From: Luteitalea pratensis
GTDB taxonomy: Bacteria > Acidobacteriota > Vicinamibacteria > Vicinamibacterales > Vicinamibacteraceae
Assembly (NCBI RefSeq): GCF_001618865.1
Contig: NZ_CP015136.1
Coordinates: 4,685,001 to 4,749,000, forward strand
Direction: 5' to 3'
Length of the DNA stretch: 64,000 nt
Under the pieces are notes generated by a model. The model was not told where the DNA came from. It worked only from the letters and a program-made list of their open reading frames with translations, and made no database searches. Below are positions 46,593 to 54,706 of the stretch, in pieces. Position 1 is the stretch's first letter. Each line of letters starts with the position of its first letter. The position numbers and the translations under genes were made by a program.

Positions 46593-46747
46593 TCGTTCGG
46601 GATCAGGAGTCGAGGGTCGTGCTTCGGGGTGTCGGCCCTCCAGATGAGGATCGAGGCGTGCGGGTTCGCAGGCCGGTCGACGACGTCCAAGCGGTCGAGC
46701 ACGATGTCGGTGAGCTTGAACACGTCGATCCCCCTACGGCTTTTCAT
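46493..46747 (-). CDS. Phage-like protein with 'VDRPANPHA' motif
   Basis: From ATG 46747: 'GIDVFKLTDIVLDRLDVV', then 'DRPANPHASILIWRAD'. The pattern 'V-D-x-x-ANP-x-A' is found in phage structural or protease proteins such as XkdF-type. The frame after about 46590 is weaker, and may really continue in the frame of the neighbouring gene. Function inferred only from the motif. Confidence 0.4.
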   Translation of the reverse strand: MKSRRGIDVFKLTDIVLDRLDVVDRPANPHASILIWRADTPKHDPRLLIPNEWRGWAAGGTKAATCGSMTSTAWSRGLKHCRAR

Positions 46748-46972
46748 CACATGATGAAGCAGTAACTTACGCACCACACATGCCCCACATGCCTCGATGG
46801 CGGAGACGCTGCGCGCCCACCGTCCCGGCCATCAAAGGCGCAGCAGGTCATGCCGCACGACGGAGATACACCGCGCTGCCCGACAAGGTCCAATACAACT
46901 TCGACATTGAAGTGAGGTAGTACAACACTGCATCCGATGGGTCGCACTCGGGCCGCTTCAGCAACGAAGATT

Positions 46973-47009
46973 CGATGCCCCGGCTCCCGCCATCAGGACA
47001 CCCGCTGAG
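46973..47009 (+). repeat. 37-bp direct repeat, left copy
   Basis: Starts CGATGCCCCGGCTCCCGCCA. The copy at 47753-47789 differs at two positions. This copy ends 25 bases before the cupin start. Confidence 0.8.
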
Positions 47010-47034
47010 AGATACGGGAGTACAATGCGCCCCC

Positions 47035-47715
47035 ATGACGACTCATATGGGCACCGCGCGGCGTCGAATGTGCGTTCTGCTTGGCATGATCGTATGTGCG
47101 ACATGCCTCACGACGTTCGCGCAGGAGCCGCCAGTCCCCGGCATGTGCAATGTGCCGGTGAGCCAACGAGCGGGAGACATCGGTTGCTATCTGACGGCTA
47201 CCGAGACGTTGGGGGCACTGCCTGAGGATGCTCGTTTCTGGCATGTCTACAACTATCCGACGCGCTCCGCTGCGGAAGCAGCCAAGGGGCCACGAGGGAC
47301 TGTCGTCGAGGCCTTCGGAAAGGTCTGGCTTTACACCATCGCCGCTTCTACCTGGAAACCCACCGATGGCCAGCGCGCTGCCGTCGTCGGTCCATTGCCA
47401 ATCGCCAAGGGCACGAACTACACGGCGCGCTACATGGAGGCAGTGTTTCCGGCGAACATGGCCACATCGGTGCATGTGCACTCAGGGGCTGAGGCGTGGT
47501 ACGTCGTGAGCGGTGCGCAATGTCTGGAGACGCCAGACGGCTTCACGGTCTTACGGGCGGGTCAGAGCGGTCTCGTGCCTGCGGGGCCACCAATGCGCCT
47601 GTCCAGCGTCGGTACGGACACGCGTCGTTCGGTGTTTCTCGTACTTCATGACACGGCCCAGCCTTGGATGACCGATACCGGCGACTGGAAGCCGAAAGGT
47701 CTGTGCCCACAGTAG
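47035..47715 (+). CDS. Secreted cupin-domain protein
   Basis: 226 residues with a signal peptide ('CVLLGMIVCATCLTTFAQ'). The cupin barrel has 'FPANMATSVHVHSGAEAWYV' (two His and Glu metal ligands) and 'LRAGQSGLVPAGPPMRLSSV'. Cupins of this kind bind a metal and range from enzymes to sugar-binding proteins; no substrate can be assigned. ATG 47035 is used. The gene is flanked by two 37-bp direct repeats. Confidence 0.8.
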   Translation: MTTHMGTARRRMCVLLGMIVCATCLTTFAQEPPVPGMCNVPVSQRAGDIGCYLTATETLGALPEDARFWHVYNYPTRSAAEAAKGPRGTVVEAFGKVWLYTIAASTWKPTDGQRAAVVGPLPIAKGTNYTARYMEAVFPANMATSVHVHSGAEAWYVVSGAQCLETPDGFTVLRAGQSGLVPAGPPMRLSSVGTDTRRSVFLVLHDTAQPWMTDTGDWKPKGLCPQ

Positions 47716-47752
47716 AAGCCTGTGCTTGAACTGCTCCGAATCCGTTACTGCG

Positions 47753-47789
47753 CGATGCCCCGCCTCCCGCCAGCAGGACACCCGCTGAG
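47753..47789 (+). repeat. 37-bp direct repeat, right copy
   Basis: 35 of 37 bases identical with 46973-47009, 780 bp apart, one on each side of the cupin gene. Confidence 0.8.
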
Positions 47790-47962
47790 GCGAGGCGTCC
47801 GGGTACCTCTGGAGAGCTTGAGAGGGAGGCGCTGACGCCCCCCTTGGGTGAGAGTTTGAAACTGTGTGTGGTAGGTACTCGGGCCGAGGCCTGTCAGGCA
47901 CGCTCGGCCCCCTGCGGGCAGCCTACGCGCGCCGTGCCTTGAGGCGGGGTGGCCACGGCTCG

Positions 47963-48211
47963 ATGGAAGTCGCCATTCCCAAGAGCCTCGAAGCTCTCGT
48001 TCGCCGCAAGGTCGAGGAAGGCCACTACGCCACGGAGGTGGAGGTCGTGGCTGACGCGCTCCGCCTCATGCAGGTTCGCGACGAGGTCGGCGCGGTCAAG
48101 CGAGAGAGACTCCGGGATGCACTTGCACGAGGCTACGAAGACATCGCAGCCGGGCGGGTGGTAGACCTCGAAACCGACGACCAGATCGACGCATTCTTCG
48201 CGAGCCTGTGA
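47963..48211 (+). CDS. parD: ParD/CopG-type antitoxin
   Basis: The 82-residue protein starts 'MEVAIPKSLEALVRRKVEEG', with 'EVVADALRLMQVRDEVGAVK' and an acidic C-terminus 'DLETDDQIDAFFASL'. The ribbon-helix-helix N-terminus and the disordered toxin-binding tail are typical of ParD. Stop overlaps the start of the toxin gene. Confidence 0.85.
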   Translation: MEVAIPKSLEALVRRKVEEGHYATEVEVVADALRLMQVRDEVGAVKRERLRDALARGYEDIAAGRVVDLETDDQIDAFFASL

Positions 48212-48531
48212 AGCGCCTGGTCATCGCCGAGATCGCTCGGGCGGACCTCACCTCCATTCGCCGATACTCCACGCGAACGTGGGGGCCGGGAGCAGACCGC
48301 CAAGTGCATGAGTGCCTTCAGGACTGCCTGAAGGCATTGACGCGGGGCACCGAGTTTACACGCTCTCGCGACGACTTGTGGCCCCGCATTCGGATGGCGA
48401 CAAGTGGCCGCCACAGCATCTTCTTCGAGACCGACGACGCCCAAGTCCTAGTCGTCCGCGTCCTTCATCAGAGCATGGACTATCGGCGCCATCTGGGCGC
48501 TACTGGCGAGGCAGCGGATGAGACGAACTGA
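48208..48531 (+). CDS. parE: ParE-type toxin
   Basis: 107 residues: 'RADLTSIRRYSTRTWGPGA', 'SGRHSIFFETDDAQVLVVRV' and 'LHQSMDYRRHL' (the ParE ending). GTG 48208 overlaps the parD stop by 4 bases. ParE toxins bind DNA gyrase. A complete type II pair, likely to stabilise this region. Autorepression by ParD is expected, but no operator was identified. Confidence 0.88.
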   Translation: MKRLVIAEIARADLTSIRRYSTRTWGPGADRQVHECLQDCLKALTRGTEFTRSRDDLWPRIRMATSGRHSIFFETDDAQVLVVRVLHQSMDYRRHLGATGEAADETN

Positions 48532-48767
48532 TCGCGACCGTCTCACTCGTCCGTATGGCACACCGGCCGACTCGCCCATCGCCCGGCCCCGCCGGCGCCT
48601 TGGACGTCGAAGCGCCGCAGATGCAGCGCCTGGCGGATGCGATCTTTGCAGAATTCTGCGCAGACCGCCCTTCGGAATCGCGTGGTGGGCTCCAGGCCCA
48701 AGAACCACGCGACGAGTGCTGATCGGCGACCAGTTGTTCACATGTGCGACGAGCACGCGAGACAATC

Positions 48768-49000
48768 TCATCGAAGTCTCGCTGCATTGGCTGGAGCCGC
48801 CCACAGATCCGCGTCGACGATCCGCTGGTGCTCGGCGTCGATCGTGAGGTGCTCGCCTTCGGGGCGCACTTGTGTCTGGCGCTGGCCCCACGCGTTGCGC
48901 TTCCTCGTGGCGTTCCAGACGATCAGCCCGCGGTAGATCGGCCGGCGCAACACGACGTGCACGGACGAGGCCGCCCACCCGGTCGGCCGTCCCTGCTGCG
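48768..49000 (-). pseudogene. Serine recombinase, recombinase-domain fragment
   Basis: The frame reads 'SSVHVVLRRPIYRGLIVWNA', then 'TRKRNAWGQ' and 'HQRIVDADLWAA', the middle domain of large serine recombinases ('YRG.iVWn.trkRd.wG'). Neither the catalytic domain nor the zinc ribbon is attached. Compare the N-terminal fragment at 1-325 and the C-terminal fragment at 52987. Confidence 0.7.
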
Positions 49001-49099
49001 ACCGCGGTGATGCAGCGCCATCGGCGTTGAGACGCTTGCGATGCGATGAACGCCGTCGCCCCTAGCGGCAGCCCGGTAGATCGCCCTGATTAGGCCACG

Positions 49100-49309
49100 T
49101 GTCGTGTCCGGCGGCTTCGATGGGAAGGCCGCCTGGCACGCGCAGCATGAGCGTCACGCGCTCGCCGTGGCCGGCGCAGCAATGTCCTCGACAAACAGCC
49201 CCCTGAGACTGAAGTCGGTGATGCGCACGCTGCGGTGCCCGGACATTCCGCTCCAGGTTGCCTCGAATGGGCCGCTCACCCGGTGCTCACCGCGACGCTC
49301 AGCCGTCAT
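49100..49309 (-). pseudogene. PilZ-domain protein, frameshifted and truncated
   Basis: From ATG 49309: 'RRGEHRVSGPFEATWSGMSG' gives the RxxxR c-di-GMP motif region and 'VRITDFSLRGLFVED' the D/NxSxxG motif. Near 49160 a one-base shift is needed to continue with 'GERVTLMLRVPGGLPIEAAG'. Downstream similarity ends by about 49100, so the last strands are missing. PilZ proteins bind cyclic di-GMP; this copy is broken. Confidence 0.6.
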
Positions 49310-49462
49310 CGGCCTGATTGTGCGTGTCGACACTTCCTGCCACTCGTCAGCGAGTCAGGCTGAGCACTGGGCGCGGTGCCCCAGGCGATCTTTGACGTAC
49401 GGGTGTACGACGCTGATACCCTTCCAGTCGCCGCCACGCCTACGCGGGAGGCAGCGCGGTGC

Positions 49463-49478
49463 CGGCCCCGATCTTGCT
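49463..49478 (+). promoter_or_regulatory. Sigma-54-like promoter
   Basis: CGGCCCCGATCTTGCT, GG 49464-49465 and GC 49476-49477, 9 of 12 consensus positions. It is 50 bp before ATG 49528 of the PEP-CTERM gene. In Zoogloea, PEP-CTERM genes depend on RpoN and PrsK/PrsR, which makes this site more plausible. Confidence 0.5.
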
Positions 49479-49527
49479 CCTTAGTGCCACCGCACGGCTC
49501 CATTCCCGGAGCGAAGGGAGACAACGG

Positions 49528-50178
49528 ATGAGAACATCTCTACGGCCAGCATTCGTGCTGGCCAGTATGCTCGCCGGTCTCGCGCCTGCGGCTGACGCTT
49601 CGATCATCTTCGAGGCGAGACCGGGCTTTGTGCAGCCTGACGAGAACCTGCTATTCCACGGCGATGGCGTGTTCCCTGGCCCAGGGTCGACGGTGCAGGG
49701 CGCGACCAACCAGACCGACACCATCTTTAACCTCGTCGGCATGGAGAGCCTCGTGACGCCGTCCAATGGGCAGGCGCGCGTCGAAGATGAGAGCGAGACA
49801 GGGTTCACCTACCTGCTCATCGACGCGCTCGACCCCAACGTCTTCTATGGGGAGTTAGAGGCCAATCTGAATGCCGAGGCCAACGGCATCGCCAACATCC
49901 GCGTCATCGATGACAGCGGCGCGGTGTTCACCTTCGCCTTCAACGTCAACGGGGCAGGCCAGAACTTCTTCGGCCTCAGCGCTATCGACGGGCAGTTAAT
50001 CGATACGGTCCAAATCACCACGGCCGGCGTCGAGCTACATGACGTCCGGCAGATTCGTCTCGGCGGGATCACCGATGGCGACGGCCCACCGGACGAGGAC
50101 GTGCCGGAACCGACGTCCCTGTTGCTCCTTGGGTGCGCTCTCGGCGTGACAGGATTCATCGCCCGACGTCGCAGATAG
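49528..50178 (+). CDS. PEP-CTERM sorting-domain protein
   Basis: 216 residues with a signal peptide ('FVLASMLAGLAPAADA') and a C-terminal 'VPEPTSLLLLGCALGVTGFI' followed by 'ARRRR', the PEP-CTERM tripartite signal recognised by exosortase. The middle is a beta-rich domain ('IFEARPGFVQPDENLLFHG', 'FTYLLIDALDPNVFY', 'ISAIDGQLIDTVQIT'-like segments). The protein is exported, then processed at the membrane and probably attached or released to the exopolysaccharide matrix. The ATG follows GAAGGGAG. No exosortase gene is in the window. Confidence 0.88.
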   Translation: MRTSLRPAFVLASMLAGLAPAADASIIFEARPGFVQPDENLLFHGDGVFPGPGSTVQGATNQTDTIFNLVGMESLVTPSNGQARVEDESETGFTYLLIDALDPNVFYGELEANLNAEANGIANIRVIDDSGAVFTFAFNVNGAGQNFFGLSAIDGQLIDTVQITTAGVELHDVRQIRLGGITDGDGPPDEDVPEPTSLLLLGCALGVTGFIARRRR

Positions 50179-50186
50179 CTGGACTA

Positions 50187-50226
50187 TATTCGCCGTTGAC
50201 GCACGCGCGTGCGTCAACGGCGAATA
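50187..50226. terminator. Perfect 40-bp palindrome after the PEP-CTERM gene
   Basis: TATTCGCCGTTGACGCACGC followed immediately by its exact reverse complement, with no loop bases. It lies 9 bases after the PEP-CTERM stop at 50178. It could terminate transcription from both sides or be a protein binding site. No T-run follows on the plus strand. Confidence 0.6.
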
Positions 50227-50535
50227 CCCTTTGGCCTCACCCGAGCCCCTCGGACGGTGATGTCGCGGACCGAGTCGTCAGCCTAGGGAGGCTATTGGCT
50301 AGCATTCGACAAGACCCGCCGCATCATGCAGGAGCGACGGCCTTGCCGGCGGCGGCCCGTCGAGTGTCGCAACGTCGCCGGTGAACGAGCCGCTTAGCAT
50401 CACACACGGCGCACCTGCGAGCACCGGCTCGACGTACCGTCGAAGCTCTGCATCATCCGGTTACCGACAACACGAAACCGTCCACACCGCACACGTCCAG
50501 GCTGAGACGCTGGACGAGGCGGCCGTCTTGCGCGT
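50227..50535. other. Region without a gene
   Basis: Nothing recognised between the palindrome and the end of the membrane protein gene. Confidence 0.4.
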
Positions 50536-52140
50536 CTATCGGGCACTCGGCGACAGCGGACGGAGAACGAGCCACACGCAGAGGTCGCTGGCACCATTGG
50601 GAACGCACACGAGCGCCGGCGGCGCTCCGGCTGGTCGCCCGGCATGGAATTCCAACAGGCCGTCCTCGCGACCGGAGGGGTGCCATCGTTCACCGAAGAA
50701 GTTCAACCACACGCGGTCCACTGAGAATGCAACGTCTGCCTTGTGCAGCTGCAGTAGGACAGCCGAGGCGGCATAGAACAGTTCGGGCGAACCCGTCTGG
50801 ATCGCGACGTGCGGTCGATGGACGCCGGAGGCGAGCAGTTCCGCCCGCACGGCGTCGCTGACTGATCGGGCTGGCTGGAACTGGCTATCGTGCACGAGCG
50901 GCCGGCCGACCAGGGCGACGGGGATTGCCAGGCCGACTGCAAGGATCAACGCGCCTTGGTCGCGGCCGATCGGGAGTGCCAGACCTCGCGACGCCAGCAC
51001 AGGGCCTATCGCCGCCAGGGAGCCAATCACGCCGACCATCGAGATCCATGCCGTCACATATGGTCGGATCTCGCCCGACACGCGCGTCGTGGCCAGCACG
51101 GCCACGATCGTACACGCCAGGCACACGCACGCGAGCGCACGCAAGAACGAGGGTTCGCGCAGACGCACCGACCAGAAGGCCAGCAGGCCAATCTGGCCCA
51201 ACGCGAAAGCGCCGCCCACGGCTTGGTGCCATCCTTCCAGAGGCTGGTACGGGGCGTACCACGGCAGCGTTCCGAACAGGAAGTACGACCACGGCCAGGC
51301 AATCTCTCGCGTCACGATCGCCAGCGCCTCGCCCCATGTGTGACCGGCGGATTCCCCCCTGAAGAACCGCAGGATGAGGCTCATGTTGCCGGGGTCTCGG
51401 GTCATCTGCTCGACCAGTGGCATCGTCCATAGCGCTGCGAGTGTCGCAACGGCGAGAATCATCGGCAGGTGGCGCGATGTCGCGACATCGCCGTCACGCC
51501 GGCGGCGTCGGAGCCACAGCGCGCCCGAGGTGAGCGCCCCCGCCGCCACGCAGGGTAGATAGCCCACATGCGTCTGTACCAGGAATGTACTGAGGCCGGC
51601 CACGATGGGAAGGACTCTGGTCCTCCCGCATGCCAGGCCTGCGCACAAGATCAAGAACACCCCGAGAGGCAGGATCGTGACCGCCGGGTTCCAGATGTTG
51701 TAGAGAAAGCCCGGGCCAAGGTACAGACCGTAAACAAGAAATAGTGCCAGGGCGAATATCGGAACCGTCGCCCGATCGACCCATCGACCGAGACACGTCA
51801 CGACGCCGAGCAGCGCCGCCCAGTTGAAGATGAGAACGGCCACGGGCAAGCTTGCTGAGCTCGCGCCGGAGGCCCCGTAGAGCGGCGCCTGCAAGTAAAA
51901 GTATGCGGGCCCCGGATGTCGCCATCCAAAGCGCGAATACGGGCCGAGCAGTTGCGTCCCTCGTAGCGCTTCGCCGGTCGAGAGCTCCAGCAGCGCAAAG
52001 TCCGATGCCGGCGAAGCGTTTCGCATGCCGTCGATGATGCGAGATGCGGGCATGATGACCGGAAGGACCGCGAGGCCTACCAGAATCGCCAGCACCACGA
52101 CCTGGTGCCTACCTGCCGACCAAGACATGCCGGAGCCCAT
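50536..52140 (-). CDS. Large polytopic membrane protein (glycosyltransferase-39-like)
   Basis: 534 residues with about 11 hydrophobic segments, for example 'VVVLAILVGLAVLPVIM', 'FALALFLVYGLYLGPGFLY', 'LVQTHVGYLPCVAAGALTSG' and 'GALILAVGLAIPVALVG'. The first loop carries 'LGPYSRFGWRHPGPAYFYLQ', a pattern seen in GT39/ArnT-like and related membrane proteins, where the first loop holds an acidic residue. A C-terminal soluble part reads 'GSPELFYAASAVLLQLHKAD'. Probably a polyprenol-linked sugar transferase or polymer protein; not certain. It is convergent with the PEP-CTERM gene, separated by the palindrome. Confidence 0.6.
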   Translation of the reverse strand: MGSGMSWSAGRHQVVVLAILVGLAVLPVIMPASRIIDGMRNASPASDFALLELSTGEALRGTQLLGPYSRFGWRHPGPAYFYLQAPLYGASGASSASLPVAVLIFNWAALLGVVTCLGRWVDRATVPIFALALFLVYGLYLGPGFLYNIWNPAVTILPLGVFLILCAGLACGRTRVLPIVAGLSTFLVQTHVGYLPCVAAGALTSGALWLRRRRRDGDVATSRHLPMILAVATLAALWTMPLVEQMTRDPGNMSLILRFFRGESAGHTWGEALAIVTREIAWPWSYFLFGTLPWYAPYQPLEGWHQAVGGAFALGQIGLLAFWSVRLREPSFLRALACVCLACTIVAVLATTRVSGEIRPYVTAWISMVGVIGSLAAIGPVLASRGLALPIGRDQGALILAVGLAIPVALVGRPLVHDSQFQPARSVSDAVRAELLASGVHRPHVAIQTGSPELFYAASAVLLQLHKADVAFSVDRVWLNFFGERWHPSGREDGLLEFHAGRPAGAPPALVCVPNGASDLCVWLVLRPLSPSAR

Positions 52141-52628
52141 TACGGAGCGTCCTCGACCAGTTGATTTCCGGGCTCCCTCCGTCAGCGGTGAAGGATACCG
52201 CGAATCAGTTAGAACCTCCCGAGTTCTAACCGTTAATGGACATCAGCGTGCCAGGCCGCTTTCCTGATCAGTGCCAATTCAGGAAGATCCACCGTCCAAG
52301 TTCCTTCAGGTCCCGTTGGGGACGCCAGTCTAGGCGGGTCCATTCCGGGGATTGCGCCCTGCGCGCCACACGATTCGGCAGCCTCGCAGGGACCCGGCTC
52401 CCCTGCCTGGGTTTGGGTACCGGAGCCCCGGCGGTGCACAACCGGGGCAACTTGCGGGAACGGGACGACCTCGTTTGAAGCGGTCTCGGGGGACCGGACC
52501 CGGAATCGGTACACACCGAGAACTGATCCGCTCGCCCCACCGCTGCGCTGGTATGATTCGCAGCCACGACGTGTCGCTTTACGATCACGCCTGATCGATT
52601 CGCGACGCCGATCACCGAGGTTGATTTC
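52141..52628. other. Region without a recognised gene
   Basis: No coding sequence. TCCCGTTGGGGACGCCAGT at 52311 resembles TTCCCGTTGGGGACGCCACT at 53031 in the recombinase fragment. The start of the small ORF at 52629 follows. Confidence 0.4.
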
Positions 52629-52907
52629 ATGAGCATCGTTGTCCGCTTCAGTCCCATCGCCCTCACTGCCGAGAAGTACGCGGAGGCGACTCGCGTGCTC
52701 ACGAACGCAGGCGAATGGCCACCGGCCGGGTGCGACTACCATGTCTGCTTCGGTTTGGCCGGCAACCTTATGGTCAGCGAGATCTGGAATTCGCGGGAGC
52801 AGTTCGAGGCTTTCGGCACGCGTCTGATGCCGATTCTCGCCGCCGCCGGCATCCAGTTGGCCAGCCCGCCGGACATCTTCGAGGTTCACAACGTCGTCAA
52901 GGGCTGA
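52629..52907 (+). CDS. Small conserved hypothetical protein, dimeric alpha/beta barrel-like (92 aa)
   Basis: The product reads 'MSIVVRFSPIALTAEKYAEA', 'CDYHVCFGLAGNLMVSEIWN', 'SREQFEAFGTRLMPILAAAG' and 'SPPDIFEVHNVVKG', the beta-alpha-beta-beta pattern of ABM-type small proteins. Some of these are monooxygenases; others have no activity. No operon partner. Confidence 0.65.
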   Translation: MSIVVRFSPIALTAEKYAEATRVLTNAGEWPPAGCDYHVCFGLAGNLMVSEIWNSREQFEAFGTRLMPILAAAGIQLASPPDIFEVHNVVKG

Positions 52908-52986
52908 CAATCGGGCGCGGTGCGGATCGAGAAGCGTCAATCGTTCGCGCCGCAACCGCCTCGCCGTCGGCGACCTCCGGTCCCCG

Positions 52987-53754
52987 TCAGGCGGCGATCC
53001 AGCGGTCCACTGACAGTTGCATGCAGTCCGTTCCCGTTGGGGACGCCACTCCAGTTGGCAAATCCACGATTCCGGACACCAATCGGTCGAGCGCGATGGC
53101 GCCCTCGAAGCGGTAGCCGCGACGTCGTTCGTCTACGACCGGCGTGAAGCGGAGCGGGCCGACCAGCAGCGTCCGCAGGAGGTTCCGCGCCTCGTCCAGA
53201 TCCGACCGCAGCAACCGGCTCACGTCTGCCAGTTTGTCGCGCAGGCGCCGTTCCCATCCCGCGCGCGTCTCCACCTGGCGGCGCTCGCCCGCCTCGACGG
53301 AGTAAGGCGGCGTCCAGCTCGGCGAGGTGCGCCTGGCGGGCCTGTAGACGTGCCACCAGCGCCGCCATCGGTCCGCCCATGCCTGCAGCCTCAGCGAGCC
53401 GCTCGCACTCGGCCTGCACGGTCTGCCGCTCGCGTTCGAGGGCCTGCCGCTGATCGTCCCGGAGTGGCAGGTGCAACGCCTCGAGCGCGAGGCGATCGCC
53501 TGCTCGATGACGGACGCGCGCAGTACGTCCTGCTCGAGGACGGCGAGCACCTCCGCGTCGATCGCATCCTGCCGGCCGACGAGGTTGTTCTGGCAGACCG
53601 CAGTTCCCCGCTTCGAGTGCGACGTGCAGCCGTGGAAGTGGGCGCGGGCCTGTCCGTGCGACCGGCTGTGCCCCGTGAAGCCGCCACCGCAGCAGGCACA
53701 TCGGGCGAATCCGGCGAGCAGGTAGGGTCCACTCCGGCTCTTGCGCGGCGTCAA
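52987..53754 (-). pseudogene. Serine recombinase, zinc-ribbon and coiled-coil C-terminal part, frameshifted
   Basis: The first frame gives the zinc ribbon ('ARCACCGGGFTGHSRSHG', 'FHGCTSHSKRGTAVCQNN') and 'AIDAEVLAVLEQDVLRASVI'. It then shifts near 53560 to the coiled coil ('LERERQTVQAECERLAEAAG', 'ARLQARQAHLAELDAAL') and back to 'WERRLRDKLADVSRLLRSDL' and 'LRFTPVVDERRRGYRFEG'. Two compensating indels are needed. It is the C-terminal half of a large serine integrase; the catalytic half is absent here. Confidence 0.7.
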
Positions 53755-53874
53755 CTACTCTTGCCGGTTGACGACAACTATTTCTGCCGGCGAAGGGTCA
53801 GCGAAGCGAGACCCACCGCCGGGTCCGCCTGGTTGATGGTGGCCGGTCGGTGGCCAAGTCGCCGTCGGATCGGT

Positions 53875-53910
53875 GCGTCTCTGGGCCGCCCGAGGGCGGC
53901 CCAGAGACGC
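53875..53910. terminator. Hairpin downstream of istB
   Basis: GCGTCTCTGGGCCGCCC at 53875-53891 pairs perfectly with the complement at 53894-53910, with a 2-base loop. It lies 8 bases after the istB stop (minus strand) and probably terminates the IS transcript. No U-rich tail is seen. Confidence 0.6.
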
Positions 53911-53917
53911 GGGCCGG

Positions 53918-54706
53918 TCAGGCGGTGGACGCGGCCGCGCGCGAGGCCTTGCCGCGGCGGCTGGCGTGCTCGGTCCGAAAGCTCGGCACCTCGAACTCCA
54001 GCAGCACGGAGTGGTGCACCAGGCGATCGATCGCGGCCGCGGTGGCCATCTGATCGCGGAAGATGCGATCCCACTGCGCGAACATCAGATTGCTGGTGAT
54101 GAAGACCGAGCGCCGCTCGTAGCGCTCGGCCAGCAGCGTGAACAGAATCTCGGCCTCCTCGGGGCTCTGCTGGATGTAGCCGACGTCGTCGAGGATCAGC
54201 ACGTCGAACTGATCGAGTTTGCGCAGGGCCCGCGGGAGATCGAGGTCCCGCTTCGCCGCGAGCAACTCCTGCACGAGGCTGTAGGTCGGCATGAAGAGCA
54301 CGGCACGCCCGCGCTCGATCAGCGCGTGCCCGACCGCACACATCGCATGGCTCTTGCCGACGCCGGGCAGCCCGAAGGCCAGCACGTTGGTCGCCTCGTC
54401 GAGGAAGTCGCCGCCCGCGAGCTCCTGGAGCCGGCGCACCAGCGCCGGTGGCAAGCGTCCTTCGTCGAGCGTCCCGAACGTCTTCCCGGGTGGGAGCTTC
54501 GAGGCCCGACGCAAGCGGGTGATGCGCCGCTCGTGCCGCTCCTGCGCTTCGAGGTCGAGGATCTCCAGCAGCAGTGGCAACGCGCTCGGCTGGTCGGCTT
54601 GGACGAACCGCGTCACCAACTCGCGCGCGGCGGTCGTGAGACCAAAGGTGATCAGCCGCGTCGTGATCTGATCACCAACGGTGACGGTCGTGGGGGTGCG
54701 TCTCAT
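53918..54706 (-). CDS. istB: IS21 helper ATPase IstB
   Basis: 262 residues: N-terminal helices ('LEILDLEAQERHERRITRLR'), Walker A 'GLPGVGKSHAMCAVGHAL', Walker B 'VLILDDVGYIQQSPEEAE', sensor region 'VFITSNLMFAQWDRIF' and the C-terminal 'AIDRLVHHSVLLEFEVPSFR'. A complete AAA+ regulator of transposition. ATG 54706 overlaps the istA stop. The copy at 35456 is a relative lacking the ATPase part. Confidence 0.9.
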   Translation of the reverse strand: MRRTPTTVTVGDQITTRLITFGLTTAARELVTRFVQADQPSALPLLLEILDLEAQERHERRITRLRRASKLPPGKTFGTLDEGRLPPALVRRLQELAGGDFLDEATNVLAFGLPGVGKSHAMCAVGHALIERGRAVLFMPTYSLVQELLAAKRDLDLPRALRKLDQFDVLILDDVGYIQQSPEEAEILFTLLAERYERRSVFITSNLMFAQWDRIFRDQMATAAAIDRLVHHSVLLEFEVPSFRTEHASRRGKASRAAASTA

